Assembly (NCBI GenBank): GCA_002340355.1
Contig: DDLX01000027.1
Location: forward strand, 162,207 to 226,206
Direction of reading: 5' to 3'
Source of the DNA: Cytophagales bacterium UBA2561
Lineage (GTDB): Bacteria > Bacteroidota > Bacteroidia > Cytophagales > Thermoflexibacteraceae
DNA length: 64,000 nt
Below, piece after piece: positions 36,452 to 47,539 of this stretch. A program made the position numbers and the translations under genes. The notes under the pieces were generated by a model. That model saw only the letters and a program-made list of their open reading frames with translations. It had not been told where the DNA came from and searched no databases. Each line of letters begins with the position of its first letter. Within the stretch, counting starts at the first letter, position 1.

Positions 36452-37147
36452 TTAGTGATGTTTAATATACAAATTTGGTGATTTACGATGTTCCAATAAA
36501 TCTAATATATTTGATCTGAACATAATAGCTTTTTTGTTTGGTGCAAGTTTAACATCCGTATTAGTTGTTTTATACACCTCTCCTTGAAATCGATAAATTG
36601 CCGTATAAGTCGCATCTTTCAAAAATCCTTTTTGCTCTGAGGTCGCTCTATGAGGCATTTCATCAGGTTTTGGGATGTGTAATTTTCGAGTCAAGGTTTT
36701 ATTTTTATAACTAAAACTTCCCCGATTAACTTCTACAATAGCTTTATGTTTGGTCTCTTTAATTAGTGCAATAATACCATTTTCAAGGCTTTCGGCATTT
36801 GTAAAATCACAAGAAATATGAAAAATAAAATTTTGATAATCTTCTTGTACTTTGACATTCGAAATTCCTGCTTGTTTGGCTAGTTTAGCTTTTTGACGAC
36901 CCACTTCTGCCTTAATTTCATCTACCGTAGGCATAGGAAAACCGTCCATTTTATCTAAAAGCATTAATTGCTTAATTTGTTCTTTGCTTCGACTAGCATT
37001 TAGCGTAATTAGGACATTTCCAGAACCATTTGAATTTAAACTAACTTCTTCGACTACTTCAAAACATCCTGAACACGTCAATAAAATGAAGCTAATAATG
37101 AGAAAATTATACGCCTGAAAAGGTCGCCTGAAAAATGTTTGTATCAT
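36452..37147 (-). CDS. Hypothetical lipoprotein upstream of the DUF4836 gene
   Basis: The 231-residue protein begins MIQTFFRRPFQAYNFLIISF and has the lipobox LTCSGC. The frame extends upstream to 37195, but ATG 37147 puts the signal at the N-terminus. The mature protein opens FEVVEEVSLNSNGSGNVLITLNAS, a beta-rich pattern resembling envelope lipoproteins of the LppM type, then charged helical and beta segments. I do not recognise a family. Gene order suggests a shared envelope role with the DUF4836 protein. Confidence 0.7.
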   Translation of the reverse strand: MIQTFFRRPFQAYNFLIISFILLTCSGCFEVVEEVSLNSNGSGNVLITLNASRSKEQIKQLMLLDKMDGFPMPTVDEIKAEVGRQKAKLAKQAGISNVKVQEDYQNFIFHISCDFTNAESLENGIIALIKETKHKAIVEVNRGSFSYKNKTLTRKLHIPKPDEMPHRATSEQKGFLKDATYTAIYRFQGEVYKTTNTDVKLAPNKKAIMFRSNILDLLEHRKSPNLYIKHH

Positions 37148-37702
37148 TCTTTCTAAATTTTGAAGAATTATTAAGTTTTTGATTTGAGGGAACAATGTTA
37201 CTGATTTTCGGTCAACAAATTTCCATTAGAACACCTTAAAATGTACAAAAATTTCAAAATCAAAAACTTTAGATCAGTAAATAATCAAATTGACGAATTA
37301 AGCCATTATTAAATCTCATTATTTCCACGCATAACATAGTTTTAAAACTAAGCCAACATCTCTCCTAGTTGAAATACAATCATTGAAAAACTTTATTCCT
37401 TATTTTTTTACTATTTTAGTTTAAAATTGCACAAACATAAGGTGCAATTTTATTTTTTGAATATAAAATATATCAAATATAAAGAAAATATGTTATAGAG
37501 ATAAAATTATGAAAGTCTTCATTATCAGTAATAAAGTTGCTTTTTAGATAGAATTTAAAAGTATTCTGTTATTATTTTATTTTTTAGATTAAATAATATA
37601 TTATTAAAGCATTATTTTAATTTCAACAATTTACTAATAAGAACTATTTTACACGATTTTTGCTTATATTGCTGATATGATCATATAGACACAACATTTT
37701 AC
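37148..37702. other. Intergenic region upstream of the TonB receptor
   Basis: This 555-base, very AT-rich region lies between divergent genes and should hold both promoters. I see no gene, no strong hairpin and no clear -7 element. Confidence 0.4.
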
Positions 37703-39745
37703 ATGAAAAAACTTTACTACTCATTAATCTGCATTTTCTTACTTGTGGGAGAAGACTACGCTCAAACTGACTCTACAAGACTTCAGGAAATCTACCCCAA
37801 ATCTTCTCTTTTTCAGCTTCCAAGAGCCAAGCTGTTGGAAATGCCTGTTCGGAAACTACCTGTTACTGTTTCGATTGCTTCCAAAATCTCAGAAAATATC
37901 CAAGAAGCACCAGGGGTGATTCAAGTCATTACCAAAGAAGAAATCGAAGCCTATGGTTATACTCAACTCTATGACATCCTCAATAGAGCAACAGGAATGT
38001 TCGTTTTTAGTACTTATCTATATAACAAATCAGCTGTTACACTTCGAGGAGACCGCCCTATCAACCACATGAATCATCATGTTTTAATTATGGTGAATGG
38101 TCGTCCTTTTCGAGAAACAACCTTTACGGGCTTAGATATGCCTGTGATTACAGCATTTCCTGTCCAAACCATTGAACGGATTGAGATTATCAGAGGACCA
38201 GGAGCTGTTCTTTACGGTTCAAATGCCTTTACAGGTTCAATTAATATTGTTACAAAAACCAAAAAAGAGAACGTCAATCTGAAAGTAGGATTAGGCAATC
38301 AAGGCAATAATCACTTCGAAGGGTATGTCGTCAATGAAATCCAAAAGGTCAATATTACAGCTGGTGTTTATGCCAATACACAAAGTGGAGAGCTTTTTCG
38401 TGGTGTAGATGAAATAGGTGTACCTTTTGAGTACAATATGCGCGATAATTCTTACGGTGCGATGTTAACCATGAGCAAGGGTGGATTTAATTCTACTTTG
38501 TTTTTAGGCTATAATACACAAGGACACATCGGGCTAAGTCCTTTGGTAACCTTACCACTCGCAGATGTTGATTCGACAGGAATCGTATTTGATTCCAGAA
38601 GAGTAAATACCGTCAGAGGTTCAATTGATTTGAACTATGAAAAAGAATTTGGGAATGATTGGTCAGCAAGTATTAGCGCATCAGCATGTTTCTTCGATTT
38701 GGTACTAAACTATCTAAGAGGTGGATTATTATCAACTAACTCGGCAGATTATTTGTTGGAATCCACTTTTCAATATACAGGCATCCGAGGTATGAATTTG
38801 ATTTTCGGGACAAGTGCCACATTCCTAACAGGTAAATCAACCACTCTCAGTTTGGATTACTTTGAAAAGTGGTACTCAATGTATGTCCAAGCTGATTATA
38901 AACCTATTTCAGCTCTAAAAATTATTGGAGGTGTCCAACTCAATCGACCTTTACCTGATGTTTTTGCTGTTGTTCCAAGATTAGGCTTGGTTTGTAATCC
39001 ACATCCCAATACAGGAATTAAGCTTTTGTATGGTCATGCGTTTCGTTCGGCAATGCCCTTCGAATTATGGTTAAACTCTTATCCTGTTTTAGTTGGAAAC
39101 AAAAACCTGAGACCTGAATTAGTTGAAAATTTAGACTTGCAACTTTTCTATACTCATCCAGATTTTACGGTTTCTTTAACAGGGTTTACGTATCGTCAAA
39201 CAGATTTGATCTCCCGTAGTCCTGCTATTAATGGGGGAATTCCTACCTATACCAATCGAGGGCAATTTTCAGGGTATGGCATAGAATTAGAAGGAAAGAT
39301 ACAAAAAAATGGCTTCGGAATAAATTACGCTTTGACCTACCAAAAAAATGAGCTTACCGATCAATTAGGAACCAATCAATCAGATACCACAATTATTAAT
39401 TATTCCCTCATGCCAAACTTGATGCCTAAAGTAGGTTTTTATTACAATCAAGATCAATTTGGTGTGGGTATCTTTTATAATGGTTTACTTTCAATGCACG
39501 AGCCTCAAGGCTCTACTTCACGAAATCCCTTTGTCGAAAATATAAATTTAGTTTCATGTAATGTATTCGTAGATATTTTAAAACTCTTCAAGACACAACA
39601 TCATGAAAGTTTACGCATAGAACTGTATGTAGATAACCTTCTAAATGAAGAGTTTTGGTATCCCGAATTTGTGAGACGTTCCCTAAATACTGTCCCTGGC
39701 TATCAACGGCGACTTACTCGTCTGAGTTTATCTTATCGTTTTTAA
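37703..39745 (+). CDS. TonB-dependent outer-membrane receptor
   Basis: The 680-residue protein has a signal peptide (ends DYAQ) and no N-terminal carboxypeptidase-like domain, so it is not SusC-like. The plug domain shows EAPGVIQVITKEEIEAYGYTQLYDILNRATGMFV, HHVLIMVNGRPFRE and IERIEIIRGPGAVLYGSNAFTGSINIVTK. The barrel ends LTRLSLSYRF. Such receptors take up siderophores, cobalamin or other small ligands. It lies 24 bases ahead of the TPR-SpoIIE gene, so a signal from import to the phosphatase cluster is possible. Confidence 0.94.
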   Translation: MKKLYYSLICIFLLVGEDYAQTDSTRLQEIYPKSSLFQLPRAKLLEMPVRKLPVTVSIASKISENIQEAPGVIQVITKEEIEAYGYTQLYDILNRATGMFVFSTYLYNKSAVTLRGDRPINHMNHHVLIMVNGRPFRETTFTGLDMPVITAFPVQTIERIEIIRGPGAVLYGSNAFTGSINIVTKTKKENVNLKVGLGNQGNNHFEGYVVNEIQKVNITAGVYANTQSGELFRGVDEIGVPFEYNMRDNSYGAMLTMSKGGFNSTLFLGYNTQGHIGLSPLVTLPLADVDSTGIVFDSRRVNTVRGSIDLNYEKEFGNDWSASISASACFFDLVLNYLRGGLLSTNSADYLLESTFQYTGIRGMNLIFGTSATFLTGKSTTLSLDYFEKWYSMYVQADYKPISALKIIGGVQLNRPLPDVFAVVPRLGLVCNPHPNTGIKLLYGHAFRSAMPFELWLNSYPVLVGNKNLRPELVENLDLQLFYTHPDFTVSLTGFTYRQTDLISRSPAINGGIPTYTNRGQFSGYGIELEGKIQKNGFGINYALTYQKNELTDQLGTNQSDTTIINYSLMPNLMPKVGFYYNQDQFGVGIFYNGLLSMHEPQGSTSRNPFVENINLVSCNVFVDILKLFKTQHHESLRIELYVDNLLNEEFWYPEFVRRSLNTVPGYQRRLTRLSLSYRF

Positions 39746-39769
39746 GTTATCCAAAAAGAGAAGAAGTAA

Positions 39770-42205
39770 ATGAATAGATATTATAGGCTAATTACCTTGT
39801 TTTGGCTTTGGGCAATTCCTTTTTTGATAAATGCTCAAAGTATTAATGACTTATTGGTAAAAATCGAAAATAGCCATACATCCGAAGAAAAGTTAAGTAG
39901 TTATAAGCAACTGGCTTATACTTATCAGAAAGAAGAAGCATATACTAAGTCTAGTGAATATTTCCAAAAAGCCTATTCTTTGGAAACAAATTTGACTGAA
40001 AAAATTATACTTCAAGAAGCTATCGGACGGAATGAGTTGGCTCTCAGAAAATATTCGAAATCAATACAAGCCTTCGAAGAAGCTTACCAATTAGCTGATA
40101 AACAAGGGAATCCTAAAAGAAATACCTTAGAAATTATGGTAAGTATTCTCAAAAAACAAGGAAATTATATACAAGCCATTTCATATAGCCAGAAACTCTT
40201 GGAATTAGACCAAAAAGCAGGAAATGATTGGCAAACAGCTCAAACACTCAATAATTTGGGAGTATTTTGTCAGATTAATGAACAAACTCAGCAAGCACAA
40301 AAATATTTTCAAGAAGCTCTAAAGCTAAACCAAAATTTATATCAAAAAGATAAAAAATCACTGACCACAAAGCAAAGTCGTCAAATTCTCAATAATATGG
40401 CAACACTCAGCAATTATTTAGGAAATTATGACCAAGCAATGATTTATGTCGAAAAAGCAGAAACCATTCCCACCCAAGACGGCGAAGCCATTGCCATTAC
40501 CAAAAACTTAAAAGCAATCACCTACCACTTACAAGGTCAAACTGAGAAAGCTCAAGACGAAATTGAGAAAGCCCTAAAAATCGCTAAAGCCGAACACGCC
40601 AAAACTATTCAGGCGGAGAGTTATCAAATTTTATCCGAAATTCAGACGGCTAAAGATAATTTTCAAGAAGCTCAAAATAGTCTGAAAAAAAGTACAGAAA
40701 TTCAAGAAGAAATTACTTATGCAGAGAATGAGCGTCAAAAAGCCCTTTTGGATAAACAAATCGAAATTGAAAAAAGAGAAAATCAAACGTTACAACTAAT
40801 TTCTGAAAACAAACGGAAGGCTCTTGAATTGGAACAAGCTCAACTCGAAACAGAGAAAAAAGCTCAAGCCCTTGAACTGCAAAAACAACAACTTGTTGTC
40901 TTAGAGCGAGATAAAGAATTACAGGTGCTTGCCCAAGAACAAGTCCAACAAGCCTTGGCACTTGCCGAAGCTCAGCTACAAGAGCAAAAAAGAGAGAAAC
41001 AAATCAATGCCCTTGAGCAAGAAAAACAAGTACAGTCTCTTGAACTCGAAAAGCAAAAACTCAAGGAAGTCGAAAATGAAAAAGAACGGAAAATCCTGAA
41101 GCAAGAAAAACAACTCAAAGACCAGCAATTAGCACAACAACAAGAAAGTGAATTTTATAAAAATTTGATGCTGATAGGAGCTGGTTTTTTGTTAATTGTG
41201 ATTTTAGTTGCCTTTTTACAAAACCGAAAACAAAATAAAAAATTGGTGGAACAAAACCATCAAATTACGGAGCAATCCAAAGAAGTAGAAAAGGCACGCC
41301 AAAAAGTTTTGGTTACCAATGATGAATTATTGGTTATCAATGAAGAATTACAACAAACTCAGGAGGAAATTGTGACTCAGCGAGATGTTTTAGCCAAGAA
41401 TAACGAGGAATTAGGAGACTACAAATATCGCATCGGACAAAGTATCAAATCAGCCAAATTAATTCAAAACTCTATCCTACCGATTCCTCAATTATTTGAA
41501 AAACATTTTGCAGATTATTTTATTTTGTATTTGCCAAAAGATGTCGTTTCAGGTGATTTTTATTGGTTTCGCCAAGTTTCACCCACCAAAAAGATTCTCA
41601 TTGAAGTCGATTGTACGGGACATGGCGTACCAGGGGCATTTATGACACTCATCGGTCATGCAATTATCAATCAAGCTATCTTAACAGAACAAAGAAACAC
41701 ACCTATCGAAATTATGAAAAGTATTGATAATCAAGTTAAAAAGACTTTACAACAAGAATCCACAGGTAATCTTAACGGAATGGATTTATCAATACTTGTT
41801 TTAGAAAAATCTGAGGAAAACTTAAAAAACTGGAGAGTTATTTTTGGTGCGTCAGGACAAAAACTCTATTATTCTGAACCGAAAAGCACACTACAAGCCA
41901 TAAAAGGCGGGAAGCGAAAAATTGGAGGAAATTACCTAAAGGGTAAGTTCAGAAATAAAGAATTTCAGGAAGATACTTTAGTAGTATCAGAAGGAACAAT
42001 CTTATATCTTAGTAGTGATGGATTTATTGATCAAAATGACAGTAAACGCCACAAATTTGGAACGAAAAAATTTGAAAAACTTTTATGTAATTTACGGAAT
42101 CTAAAGTTATCGGAGCAAAAGCTAAAACTCCAAGAGGCTTTAGCTGACCACCAACAAACCCAACAACAACGGGATGATATTACAGTAATTGGAGTCCAAT
42201 TATAG
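39770..42205 (+). CDS. TPR - coiled coil - TM - SpoIIE/PP2C phosphatase
   Basis: The 811-residue protein has a signal peptide (ends INAQ), periplasmic TPR repeats (about 30-310), a long Gln/Glu/Lys coiled coil (about 315-455), one membrane helix (about 463-483: MLIGAGFLLIVILVAFL), a second coiled coil, and a C-terminal SpoIIE-type PP2C domain from about residue 560. The metal-binding pattern DVVSGDFYWF, DCTGHGVPGAFMTLI and LYLSSDGFIDQ is intact. It should sense outside signals and dephosphorylate Ser/Thr-phosphoproteins inside. The phosphatase is closely related to those of the two giant kinases that follow. Confidence 0.9.
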   Translation: MNRYYRLITLFWLWAIPFLINAQSINDLLVKIENSHTSEEKLSSYKQLAYTYQKEEAYTKSSEYFQKAYSLETNLTEKIILQEAIGRNELALRKYSKSIQAFEEAYQLADKQGNPKRNTLEIMVSILKKQGNYIQAISYSQKLLELDQKAGNDWQTAQTLNNLGVFCQINEQTQQAQKYFQEALKLNQNLYQKDKKSLTTKQSRQILNNMATLSNYLGNYDQAMIYVEKAETIPTQDGEAIAITKNLKAITYHLQGQTEKAQDEIEKALKIAKAEHAKTIQAESYQILSEIQTAKDNFQEAQNSLKKSTEIQEEITYAENERQKALLDKQIEIEKRENQTLQLISENKRKALELEQAQLETEKKAQALELQKQQLVVLERDKELQVLAQEQVQQALALAEAQLQEQKREKQINALEQEKQVQSLELEKQKLKEVENEKERKILKQEKQLKDQQLAQQQESEFYKNLMLIGAGFLLIVILVAFLQNRKQNKKLVEQNHQITEQSKEVEKARQKVLVTNDELLVINEELQQTQEEIVTQRDVLAKNNEELGDYKYRIGQSIKSAKLIQNSILPIPQLFEKHFADYFILYLPKDVVSGDFYWFRQVSPTKKILIEVDCTGHGVPGAFMTLIGHAIINQAILTEQRNTPIEIMKSIDNQVKKTLQQESTGNLNGMDLSILVLEKSEENLKNWRVIFGASGQKLYYSEPKSTLQAIKGGKRKIGGNYLKGKFRNKEFQEDTLVVSEGTILYLSSDGFIDQNDSKRHKFGTKKFEKLLCNLRNLKLSEQKLKLQEALADHQQTQQQRDDITVIGVQL

Positions 42206-42256
42206 CACCAAACTATTTGTTTGATTGAAGATACTTTACGTTAAAAACAAATAAAA

Positions 42257-45200
42257 ATGAAGAAACCTCGCTTGCTTTACCAGAGTAAAAACAGCCGTAT
42301 TGAGGTGGATACGGAAAACCAGAAAATCTTCAAAAAATTAAAGCAACGCTATCCGTCCGAAGCCGAAATTCAACGTTTACGAAACGAATATAATATTCTC
42401 AGAGGGGAAAATTTAGACGGAGTCCGACAAGTATCAAGATATCAGAAAGAAAATCAACCACATGAGCTTATCTTAGAGTATATTAAAGGTAAAAACTTAG
42501 ATCGTTTATTTCAGGAGGAAAAAGTTGGTTTAATTGAAAAAATTCAGCTTTTTATCCAATTAGTTCAAATTGTTGGACGTATTCACCAAGCTGGAATTAT
42601 TCATAAAGACCTCAATCCTTCCAATATTTTAATTACGGAGGCGCAAAAAATTTATGTGATTGACTTTGGAATTTCTTCCAGATTTACACTCCGAAATCCC
42701 CATTTAGGCAATCCCGAAACTTTAGAGGGAACATTGGCTTATATTTCGCCTGAACAAACAGGAAGAATGAACCGAAGTATTGATTATCGTACCGATTTTT
42801 ATGCTTTAGGTGTGATTTTTTATCAATTATTAACCCAAAAATTGCCCTTCGAAACCTCTGAGCCGATGGCATTAGTGTATGCTCATTTGGCTGAAATACC
42901 CCAATCACCAACTAAAATTTATCCTGAAATTCCTTCTATCATTTCTCAAATTATTCTTAAATTAATGGCTAAAAATCCTGAAGATCGTTACCAATCAGCT
43001 TCAGGTATTGTTAATGATTTTGAAAAATGTCTGTCTTATCTCCAAGAAAATCAAGTTATTCCGGAATTCCCATTAAGTGAAGAAGATTTTTCAGGCAAAT
43101 TACAAATTCCTGAAAAGCTCTACGGACGAGAACAGGAACACCAAACCATTTTGGGGGCATTCCAACGAATCTTGAACGGCAAAGTTGAGTTGACAATGGT
43201 GGCTGGCTATTCAGGAACAGGAAAATCGGCACTGGTAAGCGAAACCCATCGCCCCTTAGCCAACACTAAAGGCTATTTTATCGAAGGGAAATTCGACCAA
43301 TTTCAACGTAATATTCCGTTTTATGCATGGATTCAGGCTTTTAAAAATTTTGTAGATTTACTTTTAATAGAAAATGAGACAACTCTAAACTATTGGAAAT
43401 CAATAATTTTAGACATCGTTGGTGATAATGGAGCTGTTTTAATCGAAGTAATTCCAAATCTGGAAGCGGTCATTGGTAAACAGCCATCCGTACCACAATT
43501 GGGTGGACAAGAGGCTCAAAATCGGTTTAATTATGTCATACAAAATTTTGTCATGGCGATTAGTACCAAAGAACATCCTTTGGTTATCTTTATTGATGAT
43601 TTACAGTGGGCTGATTTGGCTTCCTTAAATTTGCTCAAAACTTTAGTTACAGACACCGAAAATAAACATTTGCTTTGCGTTGGAGCATATAGAGATAATG
43701 AGGTTTCACCAGCTCATCCACTTATGGAAATGCTCCAAGAGATTAGTCAGACGAGTCAAAATATTAACACGATTCACCTTGGAAATTTAAACAAAGATGC
43801 TGTATTAACAATGCTCTCTGAAACTTTAGATTTTGCTCAGAATCAAAAATTGGAGAGGCTCGCAGACAATATTTTAGCCAAAACACAAGGAAATCCTTTT
43901 TTTACACACCAATTTTTGAAAAATTTATATGAAGAAAAATTAATTTATTTTTCATTCGAAACCAAAACTTGGCAATGGGATAATATCAAAATACAACAGT
44001 CAGGATTTACAGATAATGTAGTGGATTTCATGGCAAAAAAAGTGGGTAAATTACCTCTTCAAACCCAACACTTACTCGAATTATCGGCATGTATTGGGAG
44101 TCAGTTTGACTTTGAAACGTTACAAATTATTGCCGAGAATAAAGACCTCCAACCTGCCTTGGACAGCGCCATTTTAGAAGGTTTAATTCATCCACAGACC
44201 AAAGGAATTTATAGGTTTGTTCATGACCGCGTTCAACAAGCGGCTTATTCTTTGATTCCTGATGAGCGCAAAAAACAAACTCATCTTGAAATAGGACAAT
44301 TATTAAATGCTTCTTTGTCTAACGAATTTCAGGAGAAACACCTCTTTGATATTACTAATCATTACAATTTAGCACATGAAATTCTGGACGAATCTGCCCA
44401 AAAAACGGCGATTCAACTCAATCAGCAAGCTGCCCAAAAAGCCAAAGCCTCTGCTTCTTTTGATGGAATGTTAAATTATATTTCCGAGGCTCAAAAGTTA
44501 CTTCCTGAAAATTCTTGGGAAATTGACTACAAAACGACTCTTTCGGTTTATAAATTGTTGGCAGAAGCGGAATTTTTCAATACCAATTTTGAGAACTCAA
44601 AGCGTTACGTTCAGGAAATTACACAGTATGCAAAATCGGACATCGACAAAGCCGAAGTGACTGTTATTTTGATTGAACAACAAACCCTCCAAGCAGATTA
44701 TCATGAGGCTCTCGAAATTGGTATAAAAGTACTGAAAATGTTAGGGATTGGTATACCTACGGAATCGGAAATGCAAAAAGCCACCGAAAAATTATTTCAG
44801 GAGGTAGTGATTTTACTGCGGAAACAAATACAAACCGAGGGAATTGAAAACCTGCCCCTAAGTCAGTCTCCAGAAATTAGTTTGAGTATTCGAATTTTGA
44901 ACCTAATGGCAACTACGGCTTATATCATTGGAAACCCGATTTTTCAATTTTTCAGCATGAAAACCGTAGAACTTTCTATAAAAAATGGAAATACGACTTA
45001 TAGCTGTAAAGCTTATGCAGATGTAGCATTCATGATGGCAGGAATTTTGGAAACACATCAAGAAAGTTATGAAATTGTAAAAAAGGCTTTGGGTTTGGCA
45101 CATAAATTTGGACATAAGGGGATCGAAAGCCAAGTTCTACTCATGTTGGGTTCGTTTATTTTACCTTGGAGCCAACACATCAAAAATGGAAAATTATATA

Positions 45201-47539
45201 ATCTAGATGGTGTGAAAATAGGTTTAGAATCGGGTGAATTGCAGTATGCTATGTACAATTTGATGAGTTATTTTGTCAATATTATGGTAGAAGGATTAAA
45301 CCTGAATTTTATCAAAAATGAGATTGAAGAACGGTTTTGGAATATATCTATACAATGTCATAATGAAATGGCACATAGTATTTTAGTTGGAACGCTTTGG
45401 GTAATTAATACTCTAATAACCAATAAAATAAAACGTATATCAACACTCCAAACCAAGCTCACCGAAGACGCATTTGAGAAATATATGCTCCAAAATAATA
45501 TTTCGATGGCATTGTACAATTACTACACTTACAAAGCGCAAGCTTATTATATTTTAGCAAACTCCAAAAAAGCCTTCGAATATATCCAAAAAGCTACACT
45601 TTATTTGCCCAGTATTTGGGGGTATTCTACTTCGATTAATTACAATTTTTTTAATGCTCTAATACACCTTACTGAATATGAAAAAACACAAGATTCGAAG
45701 TTATTAGAAAAGGTTCAGATCAATCAAATACGAATGCAAAAATGGGCGAAAAATTGTCCCGAAAATTTTGAGCATAAATATTTATTTATTCAAACCGAAT
45801 ATGACCGAATTACCAAAGCCAAATCTTGGTACGAATTAACGGAGTCATATGAAAAATCCATACAGAAAGCAAAAAAATATGCCTTCAAACAAGATATCGC
45901 CTTAATTAATGAATGCTGTGCCAAATACTTAGAAAAATTAGGAAAAAACAAAATAGCACAAGGTTATTTATCTGAAGCCTACCAACTTTATAAAATTTGG
46001 GGCGCAACCGCCAAACTGGAACAGCTAGAACAAAATTATCCCTATTTGACTGCCTCAACCAAAGGAACAAGTCACTCAGAAACAACTACCTTCTTAGGCA
46101 CAACCACCATAAACGGAACACAAAATTTTGATATTCAGACAATTTTAAAAGCTACTACATCACTTTCTCAAAAAATTCGACTCAAAGAATTAGTATGGGA
46201 AATGTTACAATTATTAACCCAAAATTCGGGAGCCACAAAAATTACTTTATTACGCCAAGAAAATGAACAATGGTTTGTCCACGCCGATCAAGAAAATGGA
46301 AAGCCTAAACTTTCTAAAATAACTACTTTGGTAGGATATGAATATTTACCACATAGTTTAATTAGTTTTGTCTTACGAAGCAAAATGCCCTTGATCTTAC
46401 ATGATGCATCTCAAGATATTCGTTTTGAGAAAGATATTTATATTTCGACTCAAAAAACAAAGGCAGTTTTAGTAGTTCCTGTTTTACACAAAGGGCAGTT
46501 CATTGCACTCATTTACTTAGAAAATCACTTGAATTCGGGAGTTTTTCATGCCAAACGTTACGAATTGGTTAATGCTTTAGCTACACAGTTAGCAATTTCG
46601 ATAGAAAATACATTGCTTTATGAAAATCTGGAACACAAAGTAGAACAGCGCACTTTAGAGCTGAAACAATCCAACGAAGAACTTCAAGTAATTAATGAGG
46701 AACTACAACAGACCCACGAAGAATTAGCCACCCAACGAGATTTGCTTGCTCTGAATAATGCCGAATTAGAAGATTATCAGTACCGAATTAGCCAAAGTAT
46801 TGAATCTGCCAAATTGATTCAGCATTCGATTTTGCCAACACCTGATTTATTTACAAAATACTTTACAGCATATTTTGTAATTTATTTGCCAAAAGATGTT
46901 GTTTCAGGTGATTTTTATTGGTTTCATGCCGAAAATCCTGACGAAAAAATTCTGATTGAAGCTGATTGTACAGGACATGGGGTGCCAGGGGCATTTATGA
47001 CTTTAATTAGCCATGCCATTTTGAATCGGGTGCTACTTGTTGAGAAAGAACGAAGTCCCGTTCAAATCATGGAACGTACTCATTATCACATGCAAAGAAT
47101 TCTACAACAAAAAGCTACACGTAATTTGCATGGTATGGATATCTCAATTCTAATTCTTAGAAAAGAAGCCGAAAAATGGCAGGTTAATTTTGGTGGTGCA
47201 GGACAAAAATTACATTTTGCCAAGCCTCAAAAAACACTCACAACAATTAAAGGATCTCGCCGAAAAATTGGAGGATTCAGCCGTAGGAATAGTTCCTTTG
47301 AAGAACATACCTTACTTTTACCTCAAAGTACAATTTTGTACTTGAGTAGTGACGGATTCATCGACCAAAATAACCAAGAACGCAAAAAATTTAGTTCTAA
47401 GACTTTTGCCGAATTACTTGGCAGAATATGCCACTATCCTTTAAAAACACAACAAACACAACTCCTTCAAGCACTCCACAATCATCAACAAGATGAATAC
47501 CAACGAGATGATATTACAATCATTGGTGTTCAACTATAA
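42257..47539 (+). CDS. Ser/Thr kinase - AAA ATPase - TPR-like - GAF - SpoIIE phosphatase fusion, copy 1
   Basis: The 1760-residue protein starts with a Hanks-type kinase: GIIHKDLNPSNIL (about residue 112), DFGISS (135) and the LAYISPEQTGRMNRSIDYRTDFYALGVIFYQLLT activation region. A STAND/AAA_16-type ATPase follows (GYSGTGKSAL near 317, VIFIDDLQWAD), then a large helical, TPR-like region (about 700-1280), a Thr-rich linker, a GAF domain (about 1300-1460), a coiled coil, and a SpoIIE/PP2C domain (about 1520-1760) with intact DVVSGDFYWF and CTGHGVPGAF. It resembles the cyanobacterial kinase-ATPase-GAF-histidine-kinase family, but with the histidine kinase replaced by a phosphatase. No membrane segment is seen. 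Confidence 0.93.
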   Translation: MKKPRLLYQSKNSRIEVDTENQKIFKKLKQRYPSEAEIQRLRNEYNILRGENLDGVRQVSRYQKENQPHELILEYIKGKNLDRLFQEEKVGLIEKIQLFIQLVQIVGRIHQAGIIHKDLNPSNILITEAQKIYVIDFGISSRFTLRNPHLGNPETLEGTLAYISPEQTGRMNRSIDYRTDFYALGVIFYQLLTQKLPFETSEPMALVYAHLAEIPQSPTKIYPEIPSIISQIILKLMAKNPEDRYQSASGIVNDFEKCLSYLQENQVIPEFPLSEEDFSGKLQIPEKLYGREQEHQTILGAFQRILNGKVELTMVAGYSGTGKSALVSETHRPLANTKGYFIEGKFDQFQRNIPFYAWIQAFKNFVDLLLIENETTLNYWKSIILDIVGDNGAVLIEVIPNLEAVIGKQPSVPQLGGQEAQNRFNYVIQNFVMAISTKEHPLVIFIDDLQWADLASLNLLKTLVTDTENKHLLCVGAYRDNEVSPAHPLMEMLQEISQTSQNINTIHLGNLNKDAVLTMLSETLDFAQNQKLERLADNILAKTQGNPFFTHQFLKNLYEEKLIYFSFETKTWQWDNIKIQQSGFTDNVVDFMAKKVGKLPLQTQHLLELSACIGSQFDFETLQIIAENKDLQPALDSAILEGLIHPQTKGIYRFVHDRVQQAAYSLIPDERKKQTHLEIGQLLNASLSNEFQEKHLFDITNHYNLAHEILDESAQKTAIQLNQQAAQKAKASASFDGMLNYISEAQKLLPENSWEIDYKTTLSVYKLLAEAEFFNTNFENSKRYVQEITQYAKSDIDKAEVTVILIEQQTLQADYHEALEIGIKVLKMLGIGIPTESEMQKATEKLFQEVVILLRKQIQTEGIENLPLSQSPEISLSIRILNLMATTAYIIGNPIFQFFSMKTVELSIKNGNTTYSCKAYADVAFMMAGILETHQESYEIVKKALGLAHKFGHKGIESQVLLMLGSFILPWSQHIKNGKLYNLDGVKIGLESGELQYAMYNLMSYFVNIMVEGLNLNFIKNEIEERFWNISIQCHNEMAHSILVGTLWVINTLITNKIKRISTLQTKLTEDAFEKYMLQNNISMALYNYYTYKAQAYYILANSKKAFEYIQKATLYLPSIWGYSTSINYNFFNALIHLTEYEKTQDSKLLEKVQINQIRMQKWAKNCPENFEHKYLFIQTEYDRITKAKSWYELTESYEKSIQKAKKYAFKQDIALINECCAKYLEKLGKNKIAQGYLSEAYQLYKIWGATAKLEQLEQNYPYLTASTKGTSHSETTTFLGTTTINGTQNFDIQTILKATTSLSQKIRLKELVWEMLQLLTQNSGATKITLLRQENEQWFVHADQENGKPKLSKITTLVGYEYLPHSLISFVLRSKMPLILHDASQDIRFEKDIYISTQKTKAVLVVPVLHKGQFIALIYLENHLNSGVFHAKRYELVNALATQLAISIENTLLYENLEHKVEQRTLELKQSNEELQVINEELQQTHEELATQRDLLALNNAELEDYQYRISQSIESAKLIQHSILPTPDLFTKYFTAYFVIYLPKDVVSGDFYWFHAENPDEKILIEADCTGHGVPGAFMTLISHAILNRVLLVEKERSPVQIMERTHYHMQRILQQKATRNLHGMDISILILRKEAEKWQVNFGGAGQKLHFAKPQKTLTTIKGSRRKIGGFSRRNSSFEEHTLLLPQSTILYLSSDGFIDQNNQERKKFSSKTFAELLGRICHYPLKTQQTQLLQALHNHQQDEYQRDDITIIGVQL

